DNA of 64,000 bases from Vibrio albus (GCF_003144035.1 NZ_QFWT01000010.1:145921-209920); one strand, 5' to 3'. Positions 36,835 through 46,135 are shown, numbered from the stretch's first letter. Translations and numbers: made by a program. Notes: a model not told the origin generated them from the letters alone.

Positions 36835-38450
36835 TTGTTACCGTTATTTGGAATAAATATTGAGAATATAGTGCCTTTAGGCTCGGCATCATCCACCAAA
36901 ATAACACCACCAGCATTGTTCACGTATCGATTGATCAGATACAGGCCTATACCGTGCCCTTCCTGATCACCCTTGCTGGTTACACCACGAGTAAAAATAG
37001 TGCCGGATATTTCAGGGTCAATGCCACAACCGTTATCTGCAATTTCAATAACAAGCTCATTGCCGGCATCAGTAATGAGTAGGGTAATAATTTTATTACT
37101 GTCCGGATTGTTGAGTGTTGCTTCAAAAGCATTATCAATAAGGTTGCCTATTACCGCAGATAATTCATCTGCCTGAATATTCGCCGTTAAGTTATACAAC
37201 TGACATGTTGGGTCAAACTGTAAGTCTAGTCCCAGCTCTCTGGAACGGGCATATTTCCCGAGCAGTATACCTGCAACTTGCTTACATTTTATTCTTGAAC
37301 TGATAAAATCTATTAATTTCTGCTTCTTATTGTTTTCACTATTTATGAGTGCAAGGGCTGCATCACAATCACCTATTTCGATCAAACCGGAAATTGTTGA
37401 CAGCTTATTCGCATGCTCATGCCGCATTACACGGAGGTTCTCTGTATATTGCTTTATTTGAGTTAACTCTGCTGTTAATGAATTGATATCATCTTTATTA
37501 CGGAAACTCACCACCCAGCCAATTAACACGTTGCCATCAAATATAGCTACCCGATTTGCGATTAACGTATGGCCATTAATTGATACAATTTCATCCTTGA
37601 TATTTTCGTCATAAGGCGTTTGAAAAAAGAACTGAGTTTGAGTCAGAAACTCCATAATACTGCGGTTTTTCAGTTCACTACTGGCTTTTTCGGTACCAAT
37701 AATCTCAGCGGCTGTTTTATTAACTGCTAAAATTTTTCCGGTCTTATTAATAGCAATAACGCCTTCGTAGACGGATTGTAAAATAGACTTCTGCAAATAA
37801 AGAGCAAGCGCAATTTCCGCTGGCTCCATACCATTCATCTTTTTCTTGATATGAGCAGAGAAAAACCAGGCACCAACCAACGTTAGTAACAAAATGATAC
37901 CTAACTCATACGCCACTGGTTTAGCATAAAACACCAACCACTGGTCAAAGCGATTCATCAGATACCCGACAGAGACAACCCCGATTATTTCTCCGTCGTA
38001 ATCAATGATGGCACTTTTACCTCTCACACTGTACCCCAGTGTTCCTTTGCTGACAGAGGTGTAGGACTCCCCGTTTTCCAGTGCACCCGCATTATCGCCC
38101 CCTTGCATTGGCTGACCAATACGGTCTTTTACCGGGTGAGAAAGACGAATGCCCTTTTCATCACCAATAACAATGAAGCTGGCATCTGATATTTTCGTCA
38201 GGCGATTAATGACCCTTTCAATGGCAGGCAGGTTTTTGATCCGTACTTCCTGGATCAGTTTAGGATCACTGGCAATTTCTTCTGCCTGCACCAAAGCCCG
38301 GGTACTCACCTGGTGTTCTAACGTATCCAGTAATGTATTATGGAAATTGAACCCCATAAAAGCCATTTGCAGGCTCATTAGGGCTAAAATAAGAATAAAC
38401 ACTTTCAGACGAAATGAAGCCCCGGTCTTCATCTTTTCCATCACATTCAT
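36831..38450 (-). CDS. citA: Citrate-sensing histidine kinase
   Basis: Several in-frame ATGs lie at the start; 38450 has AAGGA at proper spacing (the frame reaches 38459). Order: TM1, a periplasmic PAS domain with the citrate-contact blocks RLSHPVKDRIG and SVRGKS typical of CitA, TM2 near 190, a cytoplasmic PAS, the phosphorylated His in RHEHANKL, and an ATPase domain with DNAFEA and GHGIGL. The citrate-binding residues distinguish it from DcuS. It controls the genes on both sides. Confidence 0.94.
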   Translation of the reverse strand: MNVMEKMKTGASFRLKVFILILALMSLQMAFMGFNFHNTLLDTLEHQVSTRALVQAEEIASDPKLIQEVRIKNLPAIERVINRLTKISDASFIVIGDEKGIRLSHPVKDRIGQPMQGGDNAGALENGESYTSVSKGTLGYSVRGKSAIIDYDGEIIGVVSVGYLMNRFDQWLVFYAKPVAYELGIILLLTLVGAWFFSAHIKKKMNGMEPAEIALALYLQKSILQSVYEGVIAINKTGKILAVNKTAAEIIGTEKASSELKNRSIMEFLTQTQFFFQTPYDENIKDEIVSINGHTLIANRVAIFDGNVLIGWVVSFRNKDDINSLTAELTQIKQYTENLRVMRHEHANKLSTISGLIEIGDCDAALALINSENNKKQKLIDFISSRIKCKQVAGILLGKYARSRELGLDLQFDPTCQLYNLTANIQADELSAVIGNLIDNAFEATLNNPDSNKIITLLITDAGNELVIEIADNGCGIDPEISGTIFTRGVTSKGDQEGHGIGLYLINRYVNNAGGVILVDDAEPKGTIFSIFIPNNGNK

Positions 38451-38603
38451 ACATCTCATTCCTTATAATTGTATTTTGTAGTTGTCCAGGATCCATTGAA
38501 CAGATATAAAATAAAATTATATGTAGATTTATTTTTAGCATAAGTAATAAATCTAAAACTTGTGAAGTCAACGGGTGACCAATGTAACCCTATAGGATCA
38601 ACA

Positions 38604-38626
38604 AAAGGGAGAACGGTGCCTCCCTT
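38604..38626 (-). terminator. Terminator of the oad operon
   Basis: AAGGGAG / CTCCCTT stem, eight-base loop, followed on the minus strand by TTGTTG after the last stem T pair. Confidence 0.75.
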
Positions 38627-38650
38627 ATTCATCAATGTGTTAGTGTTATA

Positions 38651-39952
38651 TTAACCAAGCACATACTTGATCATTACACCGGCTGCAACAGCAGAGCCGA
38701 TAACACCAGCAACGTTTGGCCCCATTGCATGCATCAGCAGGAAGTTCTGTGGGTTCGCTTCCAGACCAATCTTGTTAGCAACACGAGCCGCCATTGGTAC
38801 CGCAGACACACCCGCAGAACCAAGCAGTGGGTTAACCTTATCCTTGCAGACCTTATTCATCAGTTTCGCCATCAGAAGGCCAGCCGCGGTACCCACACAA
38901 AATGCCGCAATACCCAACGCCAGGATACCCAGCGTCTGAGGCTGCAGGAATTTATCAGCCATCAGCTTAGAACCAACCGACAGGCCAAGGAAGATGGTCA
39001 CAATGTTGATCAGTGCATTCTGAGCCGTGTCAGACAGACGCTCAACCACGCCACACTCACGCATCAGGTTACCGAAGCAGAACATACCCATCAGCGGAGT
39101 CGCAGAAGGCAGAAGCATCGCAATCAGAACCAGCAACATCAGAGGGAAGCACACTTTTTCAAGTTTGTTTATCGGACGAAGTTGCTTCATCTGAATAGAA
39201 CGTTCTTCCTGTGTAGTCAGAGCTCGCATAATTGGCGGTTGGATCATTGGAACCAAAGCCATGTATGAGTATGCCGCAACTGCAATTGCACCCAGAAGTT
39301 CAGGAGCCAGTAAGCTTGATACGTAAATCGCTGTCGGACCATCCGCACCACCGATGATGCCAATCGCAGCTGCCTGAGCAACGCTGAAGTCCATGATACC
39401 TAATTGGCTCAGACCCAGTGCACCCAATACCGTTGCGAAGATACCAAACTGTGCTGCTGCTCCCAAAAGGAGTGTTTTTGGGTTAGCCAATAGTGGACCA
39501 AAGTCGGTCATGGCACCCACACCCATGAAGATCACCAGAGGACCAACACCCGATGCGATAGCAACACTGTAGAATGTGTACAACATACCATCGGTGTACT
39601 GATACTGTTCTGCCAGTAGTTGCAATTTCATCGCCTGCTCTGGCGTAGCCATATGCGCAGCATGTTTTACTGCTTCAATTGAAGTATCCGTAATATTCAG
39701 AATACCGGCAAACAACTGCATCACATCCGGTTTTGCTGCATGAATAGCCGCATCCACCGCATTAATTGCCAGGTTAGCTTCCGGAAGGTTCGAAAGAATG
39801 CCGCCCAGACCAATCGGAACCAAAAGCAGAGGTTCAAACCCCTTAACAATAGCCAGGTAAAGCAACACCATGCCCACAAGGATCATGACTGCCTGGCCCC
39901 ACTGCATATGCAGGATACCAAAGTCGTTAATCAGACCTAAAACGCTGTCCAT
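38651..39952 (-). CDS. oadB: Oxaloacetate decarboxylase beta subunit, Na+ pump
   Basis: The 433-residue membrane protein has about nine to eleven hydrophobic segments and the conserved [16 protein letters not shown] block whose Asp binds Na+, and [23 protein letters not shown] at the C-terminus. It decarboxylates carboxybiotin and exports Na+ across the inner membrane. It follows the free-standing biotin carrier gene by nine bases. Confidence 0.97.
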   Translation of the reverse strand: MDSVLGLINDFGILHMQWGQAVMILVGMVLLYLAIVKGFEPLLLVPIGLGGILSNLPEANLAINAVDAAIHAAKPDVMQLFAGILNITDTSIEAVKHAAHMATPEQAMKLQLLAEQYQYTDGMLYTFYSVAIASGVGPLVIFMGVGAMTDFGPLLANPKTLLLGAAAQFGIFATVLGALGLSQLGIMDFSVAQAAAIGIIGGADGPTAIYVSSLLAPELLGAIAVAAYSYMALVPMIQPPIMRALTTQEERSIQMKQLRPINKLEKVCFPLMLLVLIAMLLPSATPLMGMFCFGNLMRECGVVERLSDTAQNALINIVTIFLGLSVGSKLMADKFLQPQTLGILALGIAAFCVGTAAGLLMAKLMNKVCKDKVNPLLGSAGVSAVPMAARVANKIGLEANPQNFLLMHAMGPNVAGVIGSAVAAGVMIKYVLG

Positions 39953-39961
39953 TTCTTACCC

Positions 39962-40297
39962 TTAAGCTAGTGCTAGTAGTGCATCGCCAACCTGAACGGC
40001 ATCGCCTTCAGATACAGCCAGAGATTCAACTTTACCGTCACGTGCTGCTTTGATTTCTGTTTCCATTTTCATGGCTTCCAGAATCAGCAGTGTTTCACCT
40101 TCTTTCACCATCTGGCCGATCTTCGCGTGGATTTTCCAGATATTACCGGCAAGAGGAGCCGCGACAGTTTCAGCATCACCTGCTGGTGCAGCTGCAGGAG
40201 CGGCCGCCGGAGCTGTATTTGCTGCGGCATCTGCACCTTCGCTGATTTGAACCACGTAAGTCTGGCCATTTACTTTTAATGTATATTCAGTGCTCAT
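39962..40297 (-). CDS. Free-standing biotin carrier protein, duplicate of the OadA C-terminal domain
   Basis: The 111-residue protein is a biotinyl domain alone: an N-terminal [14 protein letters not shown] strand, an Ala/Pro linker, and a carrier domain with biotinylated K77 in EAMKME. From [11 protein letters not shown] to the end it is identical to the last 71 residues of OadA, and at DNA level the final 149 bases differ at one position. It probably arose by duplication of the oadA 3' end with later gene conversion. It could raise carboxybiotin transfer capacity to OadB. Confidence 0.92.
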   Translation of the reverse strand: MSTEYTLKVNGQTYVVQISEGADAAANTAPAAAPAAAPAGDAETVAAPLAGNIWKIHAKIGQMVKEGETLLILEAMKMETEIKAARDGKVESLAVSEGDAVQVGDALLALA

Positions 40298-40306
40298 TTT
40301 CTACCC

Positions 40307-42082
40307 TTAAGCTAGTGCTAGTAGTGCATCGCCAACCTGAACGGCATCGCCTTCAGATACAGCCAGAGATTCAACTTTACCGTCACGTGCTGCTTTAATT
40401 TCTGTTTCCATTTTCATGGCTTCCAGAATCAGCAGTGTTTCACCTTCTTTTACCATCTGGCCAATTTTTGCATGGATCTTCCAGATATTACCGGCCAGTG
40501 GAGCCGCAACAGTTTCAGCATCACCGGATGGTGCAGCTGCAGGAGCCGCTGCTGAAGCTTCACTTGCTGCAGCAATAACTTCAGGGTCTGCACCTTCATT
40601 AACCTGAATAACAAACGACTTGTTGTTAACGTTTACAGTGTAAACTGCGTTGTCAGCCACTGCTGCTTTTGGAGCTGCATCAGCTGCGGTCGGAACAGGT
40701 TCGAAAGCGTCTGGGTTATTACGGTTTTCAAGGAATTTCCATGCAACCTGATCGAACAGAGCAACAGTCAGAACGTCATCAACGGCATTTTCAGCCAGTT
40801 CAATGCCTTTCTCTTTCGCCTGAGCAGTCACTGACTCAGTCAGGCTTGCCATTTCTGGTTCGATCACGTCAGCCGGGCGGCAAGTGATCGCTTCCGCACC
40901 ATCCAGTACACGCTCTTGCAATGCAGCATCAACAGGAGCCGGAGTCTGGCCGTATTCACCTTTCAGTACACCCGCAGTTTCTTTAGTGATGGTCTTATAA
41001 CGCTCACCCATGATTACGTTAATGACAGCCTGAGTACCAACGATCTGAGAAGTTGGTGTTACCAGAGGAATGTGACCCAGATCTTTACGTACGCGAGGAA
41101 TCTCTTCCAGAACTTCATCGATACGGTCGATAGCGTTCTGTTGCTTAAGCTGGCTTTCCATGTTCGTCAGCATGCCGCCAGGTACCTGTGCAACAAGAAT
41201 GCGAGAGTCGATACCTTTTAGCTGACCTTCGAATGCGCCGTATTTCTTACGAACTTCTCGGAAGTAAGCTGCGATGCTTTCGACTTTCTCAAGATCCAGA
41301 CCAGTATCACGCTCAGTGCCTTTCAGTGCAGCAACAATAGATTCAGTCGCAGGGTGGCCATAAGTACCACTCATAGAAGAGATAGCCGTATCAACGCGAT
41401 CAACACCCGCTTCGATTGCTTTTAGCAGAGTCATGTCTGCCATACCTGCCGTTGAATGACAGTGCAGGTGCAGTTCAACATCAAGTTGTTTCTTAAGAGT
41501 AGAAACCAGTTCGTACGCCTCGTATGGAGACATAACACCAGACATATCTTTAATGGCGATTGAATTTACACCGCACTCTACAAGCTGCTCTGCAACATCA
41601 ACCCAAGACTGCATAGTGTGAACAGGGCTGGTTGTGTAACAGATAGTACCTTGAGCGTGAGCACCCTGACGGTTAACCGCCTGAATAGACTGCTTCATGT
41701 TACGAACGTCGTTAAGCGCATCAAATACACGGAATACGTCCATACCATTTGCGACTGCACGCTCTACAAATTTATCTACTACATCATCAGCATAGTGACG
41801 GTAGCCAAGAATATTCTGACCACGGAACAGCATTTGCTGTTTGGTGTTTGGCATAACTTTTTTCAGTTCTCTCAGGCGAACCCATGGGTCCTCACCAAGA
41901 AAACGGATGCAGGAATCAAAAGTTGCACCACCCCAAGATTCAAGAGACCAGTAACCGATCTCATCCAGTTTTGAGGCAATTGGCAGCATGTCATCTAAAC
42001 GCAGACGTGTTGCAAATAGTGACTGGTGAGCGTCACGCAGTACCACATCCGTGATACCAAGTGGCTTGTTTATTTTGGACAT
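40307..42082 (-). CDS. oadA: Oxaloacetate decarboxylase alpha subunit (biotin carboxyltransferase)
   Basis: The 591-residue protein has the pyruvate carboxylase-like transferase domain ([28 protein letters not shown] metal site, AIKDMSG with the catalytic Lys), a conserved carboxylase middle domain, an Ala/Pro-rich linker, and a biotinyl domain with K557 in EAMKME. It moves CO2 from oxaloacetate to biotin, giving pyruvate. Ribosome site GGGGA precedes ATG 42082. Confidence 0.97.
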   Translation of the reverse strand: MSKINKPLGITDVVLRDAHQSLFATRLRLDDMLPIASKLDEIGYWSLESWGGATFDSCIRFLGEDPWVRLRELKKVMPNTKQQMLFRGQNILGYRHYADDVVDKFVERAVANGMDVFRVFDALNDVRNMKQSIQAVNRQGAHAQGTICYTTSPVHTMQSWVDVAEQLVECGVNSIAIKDMSGVMSPYEAYELVSTLKKQLDVELHLHCHSTAGMADMTLLKAIEAGVDRVDTAISSMSGTYGHPATESIVAALKGTERDTGLDLEKVESIAAYFREVRKKYGAFEGQLKGIDSRILVAQVPGGMLTNMESQLKQQNAIDRIDEVLEEIPRVRKDLGHIPLVTPTSQIVGTQAVINVIMGERYKTITKETAGVLKGEYGQTPAPVDAALQERVLDGAEAITCRPADVIEPEMASLTESVTAQAKEKGIELAENAVDDVLTVALFDQVAWKFLENRNNPDAFEPVPTAADAAPKAAVADNAVYTVNVNNKSFVIQVNEGADPEVIAAASEASAAAPAAAPSGDAETVAAPLAGNIWKIHAKIGQMVKEGETLLILEAMKMETEIKAARDGKVESLAVSEGDAVQVGDALLALA

Positions 42083-42100
42083 TTGGAATCCCCTGTAATC

Positions 42101-42352
42101 TTACGCTTGTTGACTAAATTTTGTCTTGTGGTGATGAAGGGCAGCAGTAATCGCTGCGACAACATCATCGTCGTCGGACTGTGCAGCTGAAGAAGCTGGT
42201 GCTTTTGCCGGCTGTGCCGGTGGTGTGAATTTGATTGAAACTGTTGAAAGCAGGCGTGTGGCACCTACCAACAAAGCTAGAAAGCAGAAAACGAACCCCA
42301 TACCAAGCAGCATTAGGGTCACACCTTCAAGAATGATCGGACCTTCGTTCAT
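42101..42352 (-). CDS. oadG: Oxaloacetate decarboxylase gamma subunit
   Basis: The 83-residue protein has one N-terminal membrane helix (VTLMLLGMGFVFCFLALLV), a Pro/Ala linker, and a conserved C-terminal tail that joins the OadA and OadB subunits and binds Zn2+ in homologues. It is the first gene of the oad operon. Confidence 0.94.
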   Translation of the reverse strand: MNEGPIILEGVTLMLLGMGFVFCFLALLVGATRLLSTVSIKFTPPAQPAKAPASSAAQSDDDDVVAAITAALHHHKTKFSQQA

Positions 42353-42448
42353 TACTATTTCAACCTATTGGTAATTAATGTCCGGCCAGTCTACTGAGCA
42401 TGTGGTTATTACTTCGTGAGATGTATCATCCAATTGAAACCATTAAAC

Positions 42449-42531
42449 GTATTAAATGGCGTAAATAAATTTTATTTTTTGGCCGCTTTATTTCTTATGG
42501 AATAAATAAATTCATTAACGCCATTTAATAC
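42449..42531. promoter_or_regulatory. 14-bp inverted repeat pair in the oadG-citX2 divergent promoter region
   Basis: GTATTAAATGGCGT (42449-42462) and ACGCCATTTAATAC (42518-42531) are exact inverted copies separated by 55 AT-rich bases. The AT-rich layout is compatible with paired operator sites for CitB dimers, one facing each gene. Confidence 0.55.
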
Positions 42532-42629
42532 ACAAATGCCACTTTTTTTTGTTTTAACAGCCTCATCCTTTATCCATGGTTATGAATAAAATATCACCAT
42601 AGTGCAGAGGATCAGAAAAGGAAACAGAA

Positions 42630-43163
42630 ATGCAGTATACAGCCACTCTTTATGATGAACACCAGCAAAGCCTTGAGCGAGTAAAGCGGCAGCAACGTTT
42701 GCTTGCGCAGCACGCCCTGCCTCTTGTGATTGTTAACACCAATTTGCCTAAAGCATTAGCCCATAACTCTTACGCAAAAGAAATATATGAAATTACGTTT
42801 GAATCTGTCATTGAAAAAATACAGGAATTGAATACACGTATTATTGATCGGGAAATTACGCTCTCTAAAAGTGGGAATGAAGCCACATTAGTCATCACTG
42901 GCATCGCCTCTTCCGAGTTGAAACGGGCGATGATTCAGATTGAAAAGTACCACCCTCTGGGAATGTTGATGAATATTGATGTGATTAACCCTGAAGGTAA
43001 AGCCATTTCACGCAGTGCCAGCCAACTGGAAGCGAGAAAGTGTTTGCTGTGTGAGTGCGCTGCCAGCTATTGTGCCACGAATAATAGCCATACTGCGGCT
43101 GAGCTAGAAGCCAGGATACTTGAGCTCTTTGACGCCTATTTCGAGAAAGATGCGGTAGCATAA
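42630..43163 (+). CDS. CitX paralogue with altered signature motif
   Basis: The 177-residue protein aligns with CitX over its full length (LERVKRQQRLLAQHALPLV start, EKYHPLGMLMNIDVI, SRSASQLEARKCLLC). At residues 111-117 the CitX motif GRLFDID is GMLMNID: the Arg is Met and the first Asp is Asn. The CARSRAH block is CATNNSH. These changes suggest lost or altered transferase activity. It is divergent from oadG, with an AAAGGAAAC ribosome site, and is followed by a strong terminator. Confidence 0.88.
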   Translation: MQYTATLYDEHQQSLERVKRQQRLLAQHALPLVIVNTNLPKALAHNSYAKEIYEITFESVIEKIQELNTRIIDREITLSKSGNEATLVITGIASSELKRAMIQIEKYHPLGMLMNIDVINPEGKAISRSASQLEARKCLLCECAASYCATNNSHTAAELEARILELFDAYFEKDAVA

Positions 43164-43208
43164 AACGTATATTCATTATCTGAAAGTCTGTATTCATTCG
43201 TATTTGCA

Positions 43209-43236
43209 TCTAACGATAACTGCATCTAACAACAAT
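43209..43236. repeat. Short direct repeat GCATCTAAC
   Basis: TTGCATCTAACGATAAC is followed by CTGCATCTAACAACAAT, a near 17-bp tandem pair between citX2 and its terminator. Confidence 0.55.
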
Positions 43237-43273
43237 AAAAGTCTTAATCAGCTCAATTTTGATTAAGACTTTT
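43237..43273. terminator. Bidirectional terminator between citX2 and the kinase gene
   Basis: AAAAGTCTTAATCA / TGATTAAGACTTTT, a perfect 14-pair stem. It reaches the kinase stop codon at 43272-43274. Confidence 0.88.
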
Positions 43274-44690
43274 AAAGATTTATGCTTAATGGCAGGGTAA
43301 ACGTGGCGATAAGACCTTTAGGGTGATTCTTCTGTAAAATCAGCTCTCCCCCATGGGCTTTTGCCAGAGAAGCGGTAATTGATAAGCCCAATCCTACATT
43401 CGAACTTTCCGTATCTCTGGCTTGATTTAATCGGGTAAACGGCTTAACAACCTCCTCAAATTTATCTTCCGCAATTCCTTTACCTGTATCAATAACTGAA
43501 ACCACAAGGTACTGTTTCTCTCGTTTTACCTCTAGTGAAATAGTATTACCTTCTCCTCCATACTGGACAGAATTATTCACTAAGTTTTCTACCATTCTTC
43601 TTATGCTCACAGGGGGCATGTTTTCCACCAGTGACTGCTGAGGCTGATACCGAACAATGACATTCTTATCGGCATACTCATCTACAATGGCCTGAATAAG
43701 ACTGTTCACGTCACAACGTTGTCGCTCTTCCAGCTCACTATCCTCTCTGGTAAACCGCATCGTGGCCTGCAGCATTTTCTCCATAATTGCTAACGTATGC
43801 AGCATTTGCTGTTTGTCTTCACTGTCTTCTATAAACTCCAGTCGTAACCGTAAGCTGGTTAACGGGGTTCGGAGATCATGAGAAATGGCTGCCAGTAGCT
43901 TGGTTCTGTCCTGTATATAGTCGGTAAGCTGCGTCTGCATTTCGTTAAATGCCCTGATTGTCGGATAGAGGTCTTTGGGTCCATGCGGATCAACCATAGA
44001 CACTTTTTTATTCATGGCAAATTGATCGGCTGCCTTTCTTAACTCCCCAATGGGTTTTAACGCTTTGCGTATAATTAACAGGGAAATAAACACAGTCGTT
44101 AGCATGACCAGTGACAGAGAAATCAGTACGCCAATCGACCAGTGAGTAATATTTTCCTCGACTCCCGAGGAAAAATTGAGCCAGAGACCTGAAGCAAGTT
44201 CCACAGAACCATCAACAGTAGCAATATATCCCAGACGCACATTACGCATGTCTTGGATATCATGCCTACTTCGACCAGACATCATCGCATTATGCATGTC
44301 GCTCATATTCAGGATAGAGCGGTCAAATTTCACCATAGATAGATGAACGCGACGAATCCCAGCCGAATGCAGCCTTTGAATAAGAACATCTGCCTCTTCA
44401 CTGCCGGACTGCCCTGTTTCTATATGAGGCTGACGGCTCAGTGATAAAGAAAGATCAGAGCTGCCACTTGCTCTGATGATCGAGTCATGTAAATCGGCCG
44501 GTGTCTGAGAAAGGATATCGACCACCGATATCACTCTTTGAATCGCACCTGTCGATGACAGTAAGCTCAGATTCTTCGATTTTTCGGAAGAGAGCAGATA
44601 CAGGGATAAAAAGAAACTGACCGTAAAGCCGATTAAAATGATCACGCCAATCTGATGAATCAGTTTCTGCTTCTGGTACCAACTAATCAT
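43272..44690 (-). CDS. Membrane sensor histidine kinase
   Basis: The 472-residue protein has TM1 (about 14-33), a periplasmic region of about 140 residues without a recognised fold, TM2 (about 180-202), HAMP, a HisKA domain with the phospho-His in ISHDLRTPLTSL, and an ATPase domain with NLVNNSVQYGG, DTGKGI and GLGLSI. It overlaps the response regulator gene by eight bases. The stimulus is unknown, but the neighbours suggest envelope metal or redox stress. Confidence 0.92.
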   Translation of the reverse strand: MISWYQKQKLIHQIGVIILIGFTVSFFLSLYLLSSEKSKNLSLLSSTGAIQRVISVVDILSQTPADLHDSIIRASGSSDLSLSLSRQPHIETGQSGSEEADVLIQRLHSAGIRRVHLSMVKFDRSILNMSDMHNAMMSGRSRHDIQDMRNVRLGYIATVDGSVELASGLWLNFSSGVEENITHWSIGVLISLSLVMLTTVFISLLIIRKALKPIGELRKAADQFAMNKKVSMVDPHGPKDLYPTIRAFNEMQTQLTDYIQDRTKLLAAISHDLRTPLTSLRLRLEFIEDSEDKQQMLHTLAIMEKMLQATMRFTREDSELEERQRCDVNSLIQAIVDEYADKNVIVRYQPQQSLVENMPPVSIRRMVENLVNNSVQYGGEGNTISLEVKREKQYLVVSVIDTGKGIAEDKFEEVVKPFTRLNQARDTESSNVGLGLSITASLAKAHGGELILQKNHPKGLIATFTLPLSINL

Positions 44691-45408
44691 GCGTCACCTC
44701 ACAGCTGAGCTGATATCCACCACCCCAAATCGTTTTGATCAACTTTGGTGATTTCGGGTCGACTTCTATTTTTTTCCGTAGCCGGCTGATTAGCGTATCT
44801 ATTGCTCTGTCATAAACATCACTCCCCCTCCCCTGAACCAGATTCAGCAAATCTTCCCTTTTCAGCACCACATTAGGATGAGACAAAAATGCCACCAGCA
44901 ATTCGAATTCCGTAGAAGTCAGGCTCACCAACGTATCGTCAGGGCTGAACAGTTCACGGGTTGTGGATTCCAGTACCCATCCGGAAAAGTGATAACGCTG
45001 ACCGGAAGAAGAAAGCTGTTCGCTGACATTTGGAATAGCAAAATGGCGGCGCAAAACTGAGCGAACACGAGCTAACAGCTCCCGTGGATTAAAAGGTTTC
45101 GAAATATAATCATCAGCGCCGACTTCAAGCCCAACGATACGGTCAATTTCTTCTCCCAGTGCCGTCAGCATGATGATAGGAATATTAGAAGTGGCCCTCA
45201 CCTCCCGACACAAGGTGACACCATCTTTGCCCGGCAGCATTAGATCGAGAATGATCAGGTCGAAATGACTGTGACTCATATGAGTATTCATTTCTTCGCC
45301 GTCAGCCGCAACCGTGACCTTAAATCCATGCTGTACCAGAAAACGTTTCAGCAGTTCCCGAATCTCGCTGTGGTCATCAACGACAAGAATATGATAAGTG
45401 CGCTCCAT
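44683..45408 (-). CDS. OmpR-family response regulator
   Basis: The 241-residue protein has a receiver domain (HILVVDDHSE, phospho-Asp in LIILDLMLPGKDG near 56, KPFNPREL) and a winged-helix DNA-binding domain (LTSTEFELLVAFLSHPN, DRAIDTLISRLRKKIE). It is the first gene of the pair, behind AGAGG, and is divergent from the His/Met-rich protein gene with a perfect palindrome between them. Confidence 0.94.
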   Translation of the reverse strand: MERTYHILVVDDHSEIRELLKRFLVQHGFKVTVAADGEEMNTHMSHSHFDLIILDLMLPGKDGVTLCREVRATSNIPIIMLTALGEEIDRIVGLEVGADDYISKPFNPRELLARVRSVLRRHFAIPNVSEQLSSSGQRYHFSGWVLESTTRELFSPDDTLVSLTSTEFELLVAFLSHPNVVLKREDLLNLVQGRGSDVYDRAIDTLISRLRKKIEVDPKSPKLIKTIWGGGYQLSCEVTHD

Positions 45409-45468
45409 CCGGCTACCTCTTATGGGGAAGGTTTATCTATAGTATGAAAGTATATAACGTTTAAAGTG

Positions 45469-45483
45469 TGACAAAGTTTGTCA
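45469..45483. promoter_or_regulatory. Perfect 15-bp palindrome in the divergent promoter region
   Basis: TGACAAAGTTTGTCA, with a further TGTCA half six bases on. It lies between the response regulator gene and the secreted His/Met-rich gene, so it is a candidate box for that regulator. Confidence 0.55.
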
Positions 45484-45597
45484 ACGCTGTCATTTGCCAT
45501 CAACTATCAGAAAATAAAGCAGTTACGACACACATCGTAAGAACATTCCTGCTGTAATTACAATAAAGAAAAAACGAACACACAGAAGGAACATATT

Positions 45598-45924
45598 ATG
45601 AAAACTGCAACTAAAATCTTAGCAACTCTTGGTGTACTGGCTATTTCTGTCGGTGTTTATGCTCACGGTGGTAATGGTGGTGGATTCGGTTTTCACCACG
45701 GTATGATGGATGAAGACAGCCCACAATATCAAACCATGCTTAAACTGCATAACGATCCTCAAGCCATGGAAGAATGGGCCGAAAAAATGCACGATGACCC
45801 TGATGCCATGATCGACTGGATGAAAGAAATGCATGCCGGGTTCATTAACAATAATGGTAACAACAGAGGCTTTGGTGGTTGTCATGGTGCCTGGTTTGAT
45901 TCTGACGACGGCGATAAAGACTAA
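45598..45924 (+). CDS. Secreted His/Met-rich protein with two 14-residue repeats
   Basis: The 108-residue protein has an AGAAGGAAC ribosome site and a clear signal peptide (cleavage after VYA, about residue 22). The mature part has a Gly-rich HHGMM segment, then two repeats of the form (L/M)H(N/D)DPxAMxxWxxx starting near residue 59 (LHNDPQAMEEWAEK, MHDDPDAMIDWMKE), and a Gly/Asn tail with GGCHG. Such His, Met and Cys spacing could bind Cu or another soft metal. It is not CpxP or Spy by motif. Function unknown. Confidence 0.8.
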   Translation: MKTATKILATLGVLAISVGVYAHGGNGGGFGFHHGMMDEDSPQYQTMLKLHNDPQAMEEWAEKMHDDPDAMIDWMKEMHAGFINNNGNNRGFGGCHGAWFDSDDGDKD

Positions 45925-45951
45925 ACCTAATTAACCAATTGTATATTAATA

Positions 45952-46005
45952 AAATCCGGTCTCTGCACTTTTGATAAATAGTAAAGGCGCAGAGGCCGGA
46001 TTTTT
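45952..46005 (+). terminator. Terminator of the His/Met-rich gene
   Basis: AAATCCGGTCTCTGC pairs with GCAGAGGCCGGATTT (one bulge), loop of about 20 bases, then TTTTAG. Confidence 0.85.
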
Positions 46006-46015
46006 AGTTAATGGA

Positions 46016-46135
46016 TTAACCAGCCAGGTAGGCTAAAACAATAATCGCGACCGAAAATACGGCAACGACTTTAAGCAGTTTGCCCATCTGACTTTTATCT
46101 GGCCCTCCGGCCGGTGGTTTGTTGCAACATCCCAT
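46016..46135 (-). CDS. 39-residue CC-motif membrane peptide
   Basis: The small ORF starts at ATG 46135 with GGGAG about nine bases upstream and stops at TAA 46016. It begins MGCCNKPPAGGPDKSQ and then has one hydrophobic helix (LLKVVAVFSVAIIVLAYLAG). A vicinal cysteine pair in front of a single membrane helix suggests a thiol or metal role. It lies 92 bases after the DUF411 gene on the same strand. Family unknown to me. Confidence 0.65.
   Translation of the reverse strand: MGCCNKPPAGGPDKSQMGKLLKVVAVFSVAIIVLAYLAG

Noticed and set aside
38729..39268. Plus-strand open frame of 179 codons opposite oadB
   Set aside because: It is antisense to a clearly conserved membrane protein gene, with no ribosome site and a composition typical of an antisense shadow.
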